The translations under genes were made by a program, and so were the position numbers. Under the pieces are notes generated by a model that saw nothing but the letters and a program-made list of their open reading frames with translations, did not search any database and was not told the origin of the DNA. From assembly GCA_950295325.1 (NCBI GenBank), contig OX485805.1, positions 56,754,758-56,818,757 of the forward strand: 64,000 nucleotides of DNA, read 5' to 3'. Below are positions 25,348-37,649 of the stretch, in pieces (within the stretch, counting starts at the first letter, position 1; every line of letters starts with the position of its first letter). The stretch comes from Polytrichum commune (taxonomy: Eukaryota; Streptophyta; Polytrichopsida; Polytrichales; Polytrichaceae).

Positions 25348-25700
25348 GTATGTGGGTGTTATTCGGTTCGCTTTTCATGTTCTCCAACCAATTAGATTTA
25401 CACAATGAAACTTGTGTTGCAGTAGCAGACCTGCGATGCGGCATCTGCAAAAATCGGAATCCAAATCGGACTTCCCTTAAGTTAGTTATAGTTATCGAAA
25501 GTACATGTTTGTTGATTCCTTAACTGAATACAGAGGCCCTCCCAATTATGTTCACTAATGAGTGTGGAGTAGTTAGAACAATTTGAAGATGTAGTGCAAT
25601 TGAGTTTTTTAAACATGTGTCTCTATGGTGTTTGTTCTTTGATCTTCACTTTAAAACCACACACCAATCAAATATAGGTGTCCGATTTAAGAAAGTAACC
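25348..25700 (+). repeat. Dispersed repeat, ATAGGTGTCC family (longer copy)
   Basis: Runs from AAGGTATGTGGGTGTTATTC through CATGTTTGTTGAT and CCCAATTATGTTCACTA to AAATATAGGTGTCCGATTTA. The copy at 36905-37265 keeps the same order over about 350 bp. Confidence 0.7.
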
Positions 25701-26079
25701 GAATAACACCTATAACCAAATAACATCCGCATACCTTACTGCAAACCAAAAATTTGGTGTTCAATATATATCACATAGAAAATTACATTAACCTATGATC
25801 TCTTCATGCCTTCTTGGTTCTTTAGAATGTGAGTTATGGCTATCTAATGTATGTATACCCAAATCAATGCCTATAAATCTTGCACAAAAGGTACATATTG
25901 ATCATGAGGATGTACATTCTCTAAACACCTCATATTGGTGTTGGATTGAGGTCGCCAACAAATACAAACTCTAACCTTTATAACTTTTGCATAGGGTATC
26001 CAAATGATGTGTTTTCTAGTGCATTGGAATCCTCTTGATCTTGGAATACTCACATTTGTAGAGAATTCTGGCATGATGT

Positions 26080-29000
26080 ATGTGCAGGTTACACTCTTGT
26101 TATACTACAGTGTGTCATGTAGTAGTGGTATACCTTTGTCTTGCAGCTGCTTCAAGTCCTCGCTGGTGCACATCTTCCAATGGCCTACCAAGCCCAGCTG
26201 GGGCTCCGACAAGTGATACACCAATCTTTAACGGACCCTCATCAGCACCTGCTCCTTCACCGGTAATTAATTGATTAAATGAGTCAGACTTCAATATGCA
26301 TGCTTATTCATGAATGTTCAACTTGATTATTTCGCCCTGGCTTCTTGGACCTATATAAGTTTCATGTTGATGAGACCATAACCTGATTTGAACCTGAGCT
26401 TAAAAATTGCTAATGATTTCATGAGAGTGATACCTATTGTTATCCGATCCCAATATCACCAAGTTTTGCAGGATTTGTAGAGATGAACAAGACTTGTATC
26501 CATTCCATGAATAACAGGATATATACAGTGTTGGTGTTGTAGTAGCGTTGGAATTGAAAGATGTAACTATGTCAATATCTATAGTTGCATTTCGGCGGCA
26601 AAATCAGCGTTGCAATTCAATAGAGTTATCCTTTAATTCAACTAGAGATTTCGTTGGGAGTTGTTTGTTTTGCATACAAAACTTTCCATATTTGGTAAGT
26701 TTTTTAGTGCATGCTTGGAGTCCGTGTGGAGATTTGAACGAAAAACATTTTACATTGGTTCATTGGGGGACGCTCTCATCTTAGCACCTCTTGGCATGCC
26801 AAAATGAGTTCAAACCTCCACCTACCGATATAGAAAGTTCTTCGTTCAAACATCCACACTGACTCCAAGCATGCACCAAAAACTTGGAACATGGAAAACT
26901 ATGTATGCAAAACATCTAATTTTCCACCCAAATCTACCGTTGATATAATGGACAACTCTAATGTGGTTCTTAAAAAATAAAAATAAAAATGTGTACTAAT
27001 TGGATGAATGATTCGGTGATTTCTTCCAGGCATCTACAAGCAATCCGACTGACCCAGGCCAGATGGCAACTCTGTACAGCTTGTACACTTGGCTAGATGT
27101 GTGGAGGCTAAAGGGGACAGTTCCTAACATCACTGACATGACAATAGCCAACAGAGATCCATGTGTTTCGAAATGGGTTGGAATCTACTGCGATGGAGGC
27201 TCACCGTACCAGTTTATCATCAACATCACAGTGGTGGATATGAGTGGGAAATTTCCATCAAATTTTCTCACAGTCATGTCAAACCTCACCACCTTGATTT
27301 ACCTAAGAATCTACCAGAAGGGAAATGCGGCTATCTCCACTTTGTCTGGTACAATACCTGCAAGCCTTGGACAATTGCAGTCTCTCCAGGAACTCAACTT
27401 ACGAGGGAACCAGTTAACAGGTGGTGTCCCAGTTGAAGTTGCTCGCCTTCCTTTACTCAATTACATCAATTTGGCTGATAACCACTTGTCAGGCCCATAT
27501 GACCAGTTTTGTGAGTCCAAGTCCTTGCAGACCATCCTCCTGTTCGACAACCTCTTCAACCAGTCCATTCCTTCGTGCCTCGGCAACATGAACCTAACCA
27601 ACCTTAACCTGGGTGCTAACATGGTCACTGGTGCCATACCTGATAGTTTTGCAAACCTGACATATTTGTCAACCCTGAACCTTGACAACATAACATTAAC
27701 TGGGGGGCTCAACAATTCCATGGTGGCCAAATGGACAAGTTTGACTTCCATCTCTTGTAGGAGGAGCAATTTGTCAGGACCCTTTCCTGAAGCACTTGGG
27801 AGCTTGCCCTATTTGAACACCATCCAACTTGCTCAAAACCAATTCTCAGGCTCCATTCCAAGCTCCCTTGGCAACCTCCAAAACCTCATGGTTTTAGCAC
27901 TCTATGAAAACCGCCTTACTGGAGAGGTGCCTCCTGAGCTTGGAAATTTGAAGAACCTCACCCACTTGTTGTTGGCCAATAACTCTTTATCTGGCTCGAT
28001 TCCTCCTAGCTTGAGTGGATTGTCAACATTGCAACACCTCCATCTACAGGGTAACAACTTCAGTGGGCCTTTTGAAGCGGGAATCATCACCAACATGACA
28101 AACTTGGTGGGGCTCTTTCTTCAGGTAACTATTCTTAGATGCAAAATTTAACAAGTTTTATATGTTTGGAAAGATTTCGTGATAGTACCCGTTGAATTCT
28201 TCTAGCTCTTGATTCAAGTGTGGCTTAAACCCAAGGCCTTAACTTGGATCCCATGGGAACAATGAGGTTAAGCCACGTAAGGCCAAAATAGTACTTGGGT
28301 GGATGACCTTCCTAGTACTTGATTGTTGATGCACCCTACCACCTATAGTCCACCCAATCATAGTGGAGGTATTTGTTGGGTGAACCAAATATTTTCAGCC
28401 AACCATGTGGGCAACCTAAGGGCTTGTCCTTGGGGAGACAGGTGTTAGTTGGCTTGTCTACATCCGTTCAAGGTGTTAACCTTTGAAAGGAGGCAAATGT
28501 CTTTGGGACCCTCTAATTCTCCTAACAAAGGCCCTTGTGTATGCAACCCTCATATTATATGCATGGGGCATCAACATGAAAATGGCTTAGAGGACGGCTT
28601 TTGTAAAACAATTATCAAATTATTAAAAAAAACCAAAAAGTTGGGTGAAGACGAAATTTTAAAAAATGAGATGTAGAAACAATTAGATTGCATATTTATT
28701 TATTTATTAAAAACCTTCACAATGTATATAAATAATTGTAACACTTTTTTTTATAAAAAAAGAAACCTTGTAGAATGTCTAATTTTAAAAGATCCACACG
28801 AGTAGTTGCCTCCAAATAAAATTAAAAGTCATTGGCAATTTTTTATTTATAATGTATAAAATATAAATTAAAAATTAAAAAGCCCAAAAATCTGGGTAGT
28901 TTGGCCTATGGTAATTGCTTTAAAAAAACTCATAAAATCAGGCTCTTGATGCAATTATAAGCTTCAAGGATAATTCATTTCCTGTATATAATTACATTTT

Positions 29001-32000
29001 TGGATTCCTTGTCAAAAGGGCTACAAGAGTTCCCTACATTAAAACAAATTATATCACTCGATATTGGATTAAATTGCATCATATGTGATTATAATCAAGG
29101 CCATATAATATGGGAGTTGTGTACCCAGGCTAAGGCCTTAACCCGGAGCCCATGGGAACTCCAATATTTAGTCCGTCTAAGACATGGATAGTACTCAAAT
29201 GGGTGGCCTTCCTTGCGTTTGATTTTCAGTGCACCCTTACCACCTATGGTCCACCCAGCCATAGTGGAGGTATTCGGCTGAACTGGATCCCAACCAAATA
29301 TTTTCAACCAATCATGTGGGAACTTGGGGGTTTGTCACTAGGGGAGAGAGGTGTTGCTTGACTTGTTTATGCCCGTTCAAGGTGTTCACCTTCGGAAGGA
29401 GACCGTAGTCTAGCGCCCTCTAATTCTCATAATGCATGTTTCGGGATTACATATAGACTTAGACCAACTCACTCGAAGATGAAGAAACACACATGATTCA
29501 TGCCGGTGGCAACATCAGAGGCATCCTTCTTCTTGCTTTCTTTCTATCTTTCTTGCAGCTGCTGATTCGATTCTGCGGGGGCTTATTTGCTTTCACGACA
29601 TATACTGATGATATTGCCTGTGGTTGATTTGCTGTGGAAATGGTTTTCCAACAGGAGAATAACTTCAATGGATCGTTTCCTAGCGGCCAGATTTTTAATT
29701 CCTGCCTGTCACTTGTCAATGTGAGCTTAAGCTACAACGAGTTCACTGGTCCGGTGTTAGAAGAAGGGGCAACCCTGCCTGTCAATCTGACCTTTCTTCT
29801 CATGAGTTACAACAATTTCTCCGGATCCATTCCAAGTGCAATAGGAGAGACGACGAAGTTGCAGTATCTGGATCTGGCGAAAAACAATCTAAGCGGGAAT
29901 GTACCTCCTGAGGTTCTAAGCAAACTTACAACTGTACCTTCGGCTCAGATCAATCTATCATTCAACAAGCTCAATGTTTCCAAGCAATCGACACAGCCTG
30001 GCTTTGGTCTCTTCACCTGCTTACCTCAGGTATATTCCTCATGTCATTAGGCAATGGTCCACCAAATGCTTAGAATTGTAAAGCTCTGTTATGTGAGCAA
30101 AGTATCATCCACGACCTTTATCAAGTTCAGTAATAGATTGACAAGGTTACATATAGTATGTTAATATCTAGTGTCATGGATGATTTTGTGCCCGGGGTGC
30201 ATGGCAACTTATGCACAATTTTTTTTTTTTCTGAAATCTTGTCATGCTAAGGAAGGTGGCTTAAATCCTTAATTATGATCACATTTGGAAGAACATATTG
30301 TGAAACTAATGAGAGATCCGAGCCAATGATATTTATTTCTCAGAAACAGGTCAGTAGTCTAGAAAGTATTATGGTTCATAAAAGTGTCTGTGCATACATT
30401 GGGTTTCAAGTGCAAATATGATTTAGTGGATATGTGCATACATGGTTATGATTAGTGATCGTAAAGCATCATTAGTGGCATAATGAAGAAAAAACTGACC
30501 ATAAGTTAGAAATAATATTAAATCGTAAATGCACAAGACGATGTTCATGATCTGCACACTTCCGGGTATTTGTGCAGGATGCCAATTGCGCAGAATACCA
30601 CGTGGGAAATGGAGAAGGCGTCGCCATAAATGTCGGTGGTCCTCAATATCTCGAATACGAAGCGGATGTGGTGACTCCAGATTTCCCAGTTGGGATGTTC
30701 ACAGTCTCCACTTCATCCATGTGGACTATGAGCGCAACTGGGGTGGATGGTGCTTGGATATTAAACAGGACCCAGACCCTCACGAATGCGGATAGCATTG
30801 ACTACTGGACTTTGTACAACACTGCGAGAACAGGGGCTGATTCGTTCACATATTACATACATTCCTTGCAACTAGGTAAATACAAAGTGGATTTAGGGTT
30901 TGTGGAACTCATTGCTGACATCCGTGCGGGTGAGCGAATATTTGACATCTGGATCCAGGACCAGCTGGTTTTTCAAGGCATGGATGTGGTGGTCCGAGCC
31001 CCGGGACAATTTCGGGCATTTGTTGAGGAGTTTCACGTGGAAATGGCACCTAACGATTTGGGGCTTCTGAGAATTGAGCTTCGAGGCCATGGGAGTTGGC
31101 CGTTGGCGTTCAATAAACGGACCAAACAAGGATATTACTATGGCCCCATCCTCTCGGCCCTTCATGTGTATAGGGTTCATGGGCCTAGTAAACTTGCCAA
31201 GATTGCCATTAGATTAAGTGCGACCCTTGCCGGCTTTCTACTCGTGGCATCAGTTTTCTTGCTGGGGGCGTTCTGTCGGAGACGCCACCGCAGGCTTCAA
31301 GAGCTGGAAAAAGAACATGCAAAACTAGGCCTAAAGTTTTTCAGGTATGTAAAAAACCGTGGCAATTTCTTTTAGTCATTGCAAGGATGGATCATTACTA
31401 ATTAGGTGCAGAATTTGGCACCGTAACCTAGTCTCCTCGTAAGATCCCAAGGAATGGAAAACCATACCAGGGAGGCTGCACACCTATAATTCTATTTTAT
31501 TTTTAGACATCAAAATTTATTTTACCCTCTCACAAAACCTTGCAGAGCACCTATGTGCCTTCAAACGTCATCCCAGCCACTGGTTGTGATGTCACTCATT
31601 TGAACCGTCCATCCATTCAAGACACCAGAAAGAAATTCCTATGAGAATTACATGCCTGGGTACCTCCTCTCGTACGACTTCCTATGTCGAATTTGGGTTC
31701 CAATCTTTTCAACACATGTCTTCTTTGGTGTCTGTTCTTAGATTGACACCCAACCATACAACTCTCCAATATAGGTGTCCATTTAGGATCAAACATTGAA
31801 TTAGGCGGCACATGTATCTTAGTGGCATGTGTGTTGGAATTATGCAGACTCAGTGAACTGGAAGCCGCAACAAACAAGTGGTCAGATGGGAATTTGCTGG
31901 GTGAAGGTGCGTTTGGCAGAGTGTACAAGGGTCTTCTCCTGGACGGAACAGTGGTGGCCATTAAGAAACTGACAACCACGACGAATGGTGCCTTCTGTTC

Positions 32001-34857
32001 CAAGGAGGCCTTCCTTAATGAAGCTCGCATCATCAGTTCCACGCGCCATCGCACCCTGATAGCCCTCTTGGGTTGCTGTTTTGAAACCTCCCACCCTTTG
32101 TTTATCTGCGAGTACATGCCCAATGGCAATCTCCACGATGCACTCTTTGTTCACCACATCCATCTTGACTGGGCTCAAAGGTGCGAGCAAGCAACCTCCA
32201 ATCATGAGCTGTTTGTTTGTTTTTTTTCATTTTTCTTTATTATTATTTCTTTCTTTCTTCATCAATCTTTGCAATGAAACACGAAGTGTCAGCTGTAGAA
32301 AGAAATACAGAAAGACAAACCGGTGTTGCCACTGGCATGGATTATGGTGTTGCTTCATCTTTAAATTGGTCTAAGTCTATATGTAATCCCGAAACGTGCA
32401 CTACGAGAATTACAGGGCCTTGAAGGCTATTGCCTCCTTTCAAAAAACACCTGCAACAGGCGTGGACAAGCCGGCTGGCACCTATCTCCCCCAAGGGCAA
32501 GCCCCTAGGTACATGGTTGGTTTAAAACATCCAGTTCACTTGGATACCCCCACTATGATTGGGTGGACCAAAGGGTGCACTGGAAATCAAGTGCGAGGAA
32601 AGTCACCCATCCAAGTACTATTATGACCTTAGGCGGCTTAACCTTAGTGTACCCAATGTTAAGGCCCTAGGGTTAAGCCCCATTGCCAGTTTCAATAATG
32701 CATCGTCACCAACCAAAAACATGTGCCACATGTCATCGTGTGTTTAGTTGGGACCTATTGAAAGATGACATCGAAATTGAGTTCTAGTGGACAACTGCTC
32801 AATCAGACGTGAACAATACTCCTATTTTTGACTCTGTATATTGTGATCAGGTCGGCAATCTTAAAGGATGTTGCGAGTGGATTGCTGTATTTGCATGAAG
32901 AAACTTCTCATCAAATCATCCATCGCGATGTGAAACCCGCCAATATTCTCCTCGATGACAAGTTCAATGCGCGCGTTGCGGACTTTGGGCTAGCACGCCT
33001 TGTGGCCGATCGAGAAGTAGATGTCATCACAGATGTCATGGGCACCCGTGGATACCTTGCTCCAGGTACATCTCAGAAAAATCAATATCCTCTATTAGAA
33101 GAAACCTTGTGCTTATTAACCAACCATTTCGCCTTCTCCATGGGGACTCTAATATATTATCAATTTGACTGCCCAACCATCCAAAAATTGCAACCAAAAA
33201 CTTCAGGCTGGTAACCAATTGATATATTTATACTTTTTTTCTGTCAAGGGTCACAACAGACCGTTGTAACAGGAAAAAATTATTCACAAGTTCTCTAAAT
33301 TCTGTTCAGGTTGCTTACTTGAACACACTTGAGTGTCAATCACTCAACCTGTGATTTCATTGTTTTTCAAACTTATGATGACAGTACTTAAGTTGCTCGA
33401 TGTTGAATCACGAACATTAAATCATGTTTGCAAATCTTGTGCAGAGTACGCATTGAATGGACAACTGTCTGATAAGGTGGATGTGTTTAGCTATGGAGTG
33501 GTGTTATTGGAGCTTGTCAGTGGGCGTCACGGGTTACAACCGTCACGAGACCTCCCAACTTCTGTCCCAATTTCGATTGTCCAATGGGCATGGGATATGG
33601 TGACAGATGGAAAAGTTCTTTCTATTGCTGACCCTGCGCTGGACTTCAGATTCTACAACGAAGACTTCATTCATATAGTTGAAATTGCCCTCTGGTGCAC
33701 ACAAAGCCACCCTCACATGCGACCTAGTATGAACCAGGTGAGCAACTCCACTAATAAGATAAGCCAAGCAATTTTTCGCCTTGATAATTATACTGTCTTC
33801 TGGAAACTCAATAATGTGCTAGGTTTGAGTATTATTAAGGTGCATCCAATTTCTGTATTTAATATGATGTACTAGATGATGGCCATTGAGTGGACCCAAC
33901 TGAGTGGCGGGTGTCCGCGAGCTAGGTCGAGCCAATGGTCATTCTCTAATGTAAGTGTCCATTGGGATGAGATTTTGCACATTATAAAAGAACTTCTAAA
34001 ACAATATGTCGGACCATATGACATTTTGAATGAGAAGGATGTGTTTGAAGGTGATTCATTCTAAGAAAATTTGGATGGAGGACAATATTAACCTCTACCC
34101 GATGGTAATTATGGACTAGATAAGCATTGAGAAGAGAGTGGATGATGAGCCACAAGAGCAGCAAGTCATCCACCTACTTGAAGCTAGTCATCGGTCATAA
34201 CCAATCAACTCATAAACAAAATCTGAAAATTAATATGGAAGATATTGTGACTCTATGGATGCAAATTTGTGATAAGTTATGTTAAGTCTTCAAATCTTGG
34301 ATGAGCGATCATTGATGGACTTCATAACATGCGAGAGGAGAGCAGATGACGAGTTGCGATAGCATCAAGACATCCGTCAACTTCTCGTTCACCATGGAAC
34401 ATAATTGGTTTGCTCATAAATGTAGACTATAGGTTATGAATGAGATGTCCTCTTCATAGATAGAAAACTACACAAGAATTGTTGGAAGTGCCTTCCACTT
34501 GGATGAGGGATTGGTTATGGACGTGGAATAATCTAATGTTTGTTCGTTTGTTGGTGCTTTGTATGATATTAGGTCTTGCGCATGTTGCATAAACAAGCAC
34601 GGATACCCCCGCTGTCTGCACAGAGAATCCATTATGAGACACGTGACATGACTAGACTACCTTCTACTCCATTCGACGATGTGGAGTGGCAATCATACAT
34701 CTCAATGGCGTCGGAAGCAAGCATGGCCAAATTCAAGGTTTATCAAGGATTCAGCCCCATCTTCAGTCCCAGTGACGCAATTCATCCAAGCATTGGCGAC
34801 CCTTCAAGTTTTGACAGCTCAGCAATATGCCCAATCTCAGGAAGCTTGGCTCGATGA
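26080..34857 (+). CDS. LRR-malectin receptor-like protein kinase (8 exons)
   Basis: Membrane receptor kinase of the plant LRR-malectin class (LRR-VIII-like order). In-phase exons: 26080-26262, 27030-28124, 29655-30029, 30578-31344, 31848-32180, 32851-33065, 33445-33737 and 34573-34857, giving about 1,181 residues. A hydrophobic N-terminus (VCHVVVVYLCLAAA) is followed by a Pro/Ser/Ala-rich linker and an LRRNT-like cap (WVGIYC). LRRs follow to about residue 550, then a malectin domain (about 552-755), one TM helix (about 760-783) and the kinase. Kinase motifs are intact: GEGAFGRVYKG, VAIKK, HRDVKPAN (RD type), DFG, GTRGYLAPEYA and HMRPSMNQ. It should bind a cell-wall or peptide ligand outside and phosphorylate Ser/Thr inside. 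The ligand is unknown. The start is the weak point: TTTGTCTTGCAG just before 26147 is a good acceptor, so a separate upstream signal-peptide exon is possible. Introns carry three 5S-derived SINEs and a fold-back element. Confidence 0.9.
26608..26970. mobile_element. Fold-back element in intron 1 of the receptor kinase
   Basis: Arms of about 130 nt (about 26608-26745 and 26839-26970) are inverted copies sharing GTTTTGCATAC, TGCATGCTTGGAGTC, GTGTGGA and TTTGAACGAA. The loop is about 95 nt. It lies wholly in the intron between the linker exon and the first LRR exon. Confidence 0.7.
28210..28590 (+). mobile_element. 5S rRNA-derived SINE, copy 1 (intron 2)
   Basis: The head GGATCCCATGGGAACAATGA, GGTTAAGC, AGTACTTGGGTGGATGACCT and a final TGCACCC follows the plant 5S rRNA order (GGATCCCAT, GAACTCC, GTTAAGC, AGTACTAGGATGGGTGACCT, TGCACCC). 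The box C region of the 5S internal promoter is recognisable. The ~230-bp body (CCACCCAATCATAGTGGAGG .. GTTCAAGGTGTTAACC .. CCCTCTAATTCTC) is shared with the other two copies and is unrelated to 5S. Confidence 0.75.
29114..29475 (+). mobile_element. 5S rRNA-derived SINE, copy 2 (intron 2)
   Basis: The head contains GGAGCCCATGGGAACTCCAA, then ATAGTACTCAAATGGGTGGCC and GTGCACCC. The body matches copy 1 and continues to the family 3' end GTTTCGGGATTACATATAGA. Same orientation as the gene. Confidence 0.75.
31690..31825 (+). repeat. Dispersed repeat, ATAGGTGTCC family (in an intron)
   Basis: Contains ACATGTCTTCTTTGGTGTC, CAATATAGGTGTCCATTTAG, ATCAAACATTGAATTAGGC. It ends only about 20 nt before the splice acceptor of the first kinase exon (31848), so it supplies part of the 3' end of that intron. 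Confidence 0.7.
32366..32700 (-). mobile_element. 5S rRNA-derived SINE, copy 3 (intron 5, reverse)
   Basis: Read on the minus strand: GGTTAAGCCGCCTAAGG, AATAGTACTTGGATGGGTGA, CTTTCCTCGCACTTG, CAGTGCACCC, then the shared body, ending GTTTCGGGATTACATATAGA. Box C (GGATGGGTGAC) is the best preserved of the three copies. It lies between the exons ending at 32180 and starting at 32851. Confidence 0.75.
34127..34520 (+). repeat. Repeat in the last intron, also found upstream of the second TPR gene
   Basis: Two related ~100-190-bp segments (GAAGAGAGTGGATGATGAG.. from 34127 and GAGAGGAGAGCAGATGACGA.. from about 34332) match the segment at 54825-55005, which has GAGGAGAGTGGATGACGAG, GCTCATGGTTTGTAAACTGT and CTTAGATGAGCGACTG. 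Confidence 0.55.
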
Positions 34858-36165
34858 GTCAAACATGTGAGTTCTAATCACATACCTGTGGATGCTCTCA
34901 CATTGGCCCCAATTTAATTTCCATCACAAATGCAAAGGCTTGTATGTTTAACTCATTCTCTGAAATTCCCTCAACCCTAACTTTCTTTTTTCGACCTTGA
35001 AAAATTCTTGCAGGTGTTGCGAGCCACATGCAGGTTGGGCTGACTCACAGTCTTGTTCAAGGTGGCTGCAGTGAAATGCACATTGGAAAAAAACTACAAT
35101 TAGATGAAGATATTCTTGTCATCACCATAATCAAAAAGACTGATTAATCAGCACTACTAAATTAGTGCTTGAAGTGGTGAGTGTTTAAGAAGCAGCAGAG
35201 GATTGAATAGGTAGCAGATTTGTTATCTCGGAGGTTATTCTCATGATCAGCATGTTGAGTACGTGTACATTTCAGACATAGCCAAATTGTGGACAGGTAT
35301 GACAATGAAAGAACTCAAATGGAGCTCAGAGGCTCCCGTCATGGGCTGTAACCAGACCTGACTTAGTCCTCACAAAAACAACTCAATTTCTTGTACGTGA
35401 GTGTATTCTATAGCATTTTGTTCTGAAGTATGTTATAACCACCTTTGAACATTTTTCCGAAGGAATCACTACACACTAGAAGAAATCTTGTCCATTTTAA
35501 CCATACATTGCAACTCATGACTTAAAATATAATAAATCAATCAATTCAGTTGCCAAGTGTCTGAAAACTGCAACCAATAACCTTTGGTTGACAACCTAAT
35601 TTATTTACTCATATAGTTTCTCACAATGAGTTGCAATGGACAGTTCTAATGGACAAGTTTTCATCTAGTGACAGTTGACGTTCACTGAAATGGGCTTCCA
35701 ATCTTTGAAGTGTGTTTCTTAGAAAGCCATAATTGTTTGTAGATATATTATAATAGGTCGAATTCGGAGCGTTTGAGTATGGGCATGTATGTTAATTGAT
35801 AATATCAATGGTGTCCTTTCCAAGAATCGAATGAACTTTCATCTCTAAGAAAGGAATTTAAATTTCACATCACTGCCTCTGCCCAACATTTTGTCTGCTT
35901 GGCATGATAATCATATATATCGACAGTAAAGAGTTGCTATTTTATCTCGAATAGGCAGGCCGCATATCTCTTTTTCTTCACCAGATTCATTCAACTGAAC
36001 GCCACCAACACTTCTCTGTTTCTTCACCATGGTCCCCAAATGTAATAAACTGGTAATTTTTTATGACAAATCTGAATCAGAAAATGCTGCAAATGTTTTT
36101 CAGCAAATCTGCAGATGTTCTATAATTATCAGTCTCATTTCAAAGCATGGCTGGTACAGACAGAG
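34858..36165. other. Receptor-kinase 3' flank, no gene seen
   Basis: Presumably a 3' untranslated region followed by intergenic sequence. No supported reading frame or clear repeat. Confidence 0.4.
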
Positions 36166-36168
36166 TAA

Positions 36169-36673
36169 GGGCCACTTCAGACACGGGACTGAGAGCCCGT
36201 GACCATTATTACACTTCAAGCGCTCTCATTGGTGCAAAAGGTGGAGCCGGTCCAAGTTCGCTTCACATTACGCTCGAGGGACCAACGGAGTATGTGAATG
36301 CAAGATGGATGTAAAGTCTACATGGATTCCTATGTGGCATCCAATGGATCATGTTTCATGGTCTCTTGGACTATTTTCACAAACCACCTCTTGGAGGTAA
36401 GCCTAACACAAAATTGGGAGACCATGGCACTCCGAACGATCACAACCGTTGATTTATTTTATTTTATCATGCATGAGGACATGCATGAATAGAAATTCGT
36501 TAAAATAGCATTTGATTGAGAGCTCAATCACATATGACTTCACACTATATCACTTGAGAGTCCATGACCACATTACATGGTTTTGGAGGTGTCTTGGAAT
36601 GGCCTTTGGACACATTCTTTTGGGCTCTCACAATTACATGGTCACGGCTCTTGGCTCGTGTGTGAACTGGCCC
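36169..36673. mobile_element. PIF/Harbinger-like MITE, copy 2
   Basis: Same family and similar length as 15973-16456. The left end is GGGCCACTTCAGACACGGGA and the right end GTGTGTGAACTGGCCC. It is flanked by a perfect TAA duplication at 36166-36168 and 36674-36676. Confidence 0.9.
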
Positions 36674-36904
36674 TAAGAAGGCAAGACTATTCACTTGGAA
36701 TCAATGCACATGGTTCAACAGTCACTGTCCAACACATGTACAGTGACCGATTTTTGCCAAAAGATAATTATCAGAAGGCAGGCGTTTGTAAAATATCCTA
36801 TGATTTTCCTCCCAATTCTGAATTATGGGTAGCAATCAAAAACCTTGCATAGCAAGGATGTAAATTCCCAACAAATCTAAGCATCGGTGAGTAGGTACCT
36901 GAAT

Positions 36905-37265
36905 CTAAGGTATGTGGGTGCTATGTGGTTCCTTTTTCATGCTCTCCAACTTCTACCCATTAGATTTGCACAACAAAACTTGTGTTGCATTAGCAAGTCT
37001 ATGATGAAACGTATGTCAAAACGGGATTGAAAATCAGACCTCTCTTGATTTACTTTGGTTATCGGAAATGCATGTTTGTTGATGTTTTTAACTGGATACA
37101 TAGGTCCTCCCAATTGTGTTCACTGTTGAGTGTAGAGTAGTTATTAATATTTGAAGATGTAGTCCAATCTCTTTTAAACATGTGTTTTTATGATGTTTGT
37201 TCATTTATCCTCATGGACCCACATACCAATCCAATCTAAGGGTCTGATTAAGAAAAGTAGCCACT
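36905..37265 (+). repeat. Dispersed repeat, ATAGGTGTCC family (longer copy)
   Basis: Aligned in order with 25348-25700: AAGGTATGTGGGTGCTAT, CATGTTTGTTGATG, TCCCAATTGTGTTCACT, TTTTAAACATGTGT. The diagnostic GGTGTCC word has decayed. Confidence 0.65.
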
Positions 37266-37278
37266 TAAGACCCATCTA

Positions 37279-37649
37279 TAGTAGAGGTGTTTATTCCCAA
37301 TGAGGACCCCATCGGCAATCTATAGGGTACCGTAATTTCAATCAAGCGAGGACTCAATTTCAATAAGGCTAGGATTGAATTTTTATTAGGATGGAATCAA
37401 TAATGCAATGACACATGTCTTGGGTTTGAGTGCTAAAGTGGGGAGGAATGAGCAGTTTAAATGAGCAATTATGGTAGACTCTAGATATCGGTAATATGTA
37501 CAGGCCAATTTAAGGAATAAAATTACCAAAAAAATTTACAACCCTCCTTAATTCTATCTTCTTACATGGGAAAATTTTGCACCGCCTTATACACCTCCAA
37601 ACCTAACGCAAAATCTCGTAAGTGATTGGCTATGGGTGCTTCTACTATA
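37279..37649. mobile_element. TA-flanked TIR element, copy lacking the nested MITE
   Basis: Ends TATAGTAGAGGTG and, reversed, TATAGTAGAAGCACCC. The interior (GCTAGGATTGAATTTT, TGAGTGCTAAAGTG, GGAATAAAATTACCAAAAAA, TAAGTGATTGGCTATGGG) matches 51183-52114. It keeps a single TTA at 37587-37589, where the other copy carries a 549-bp MITE. Confidence 0.7.
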
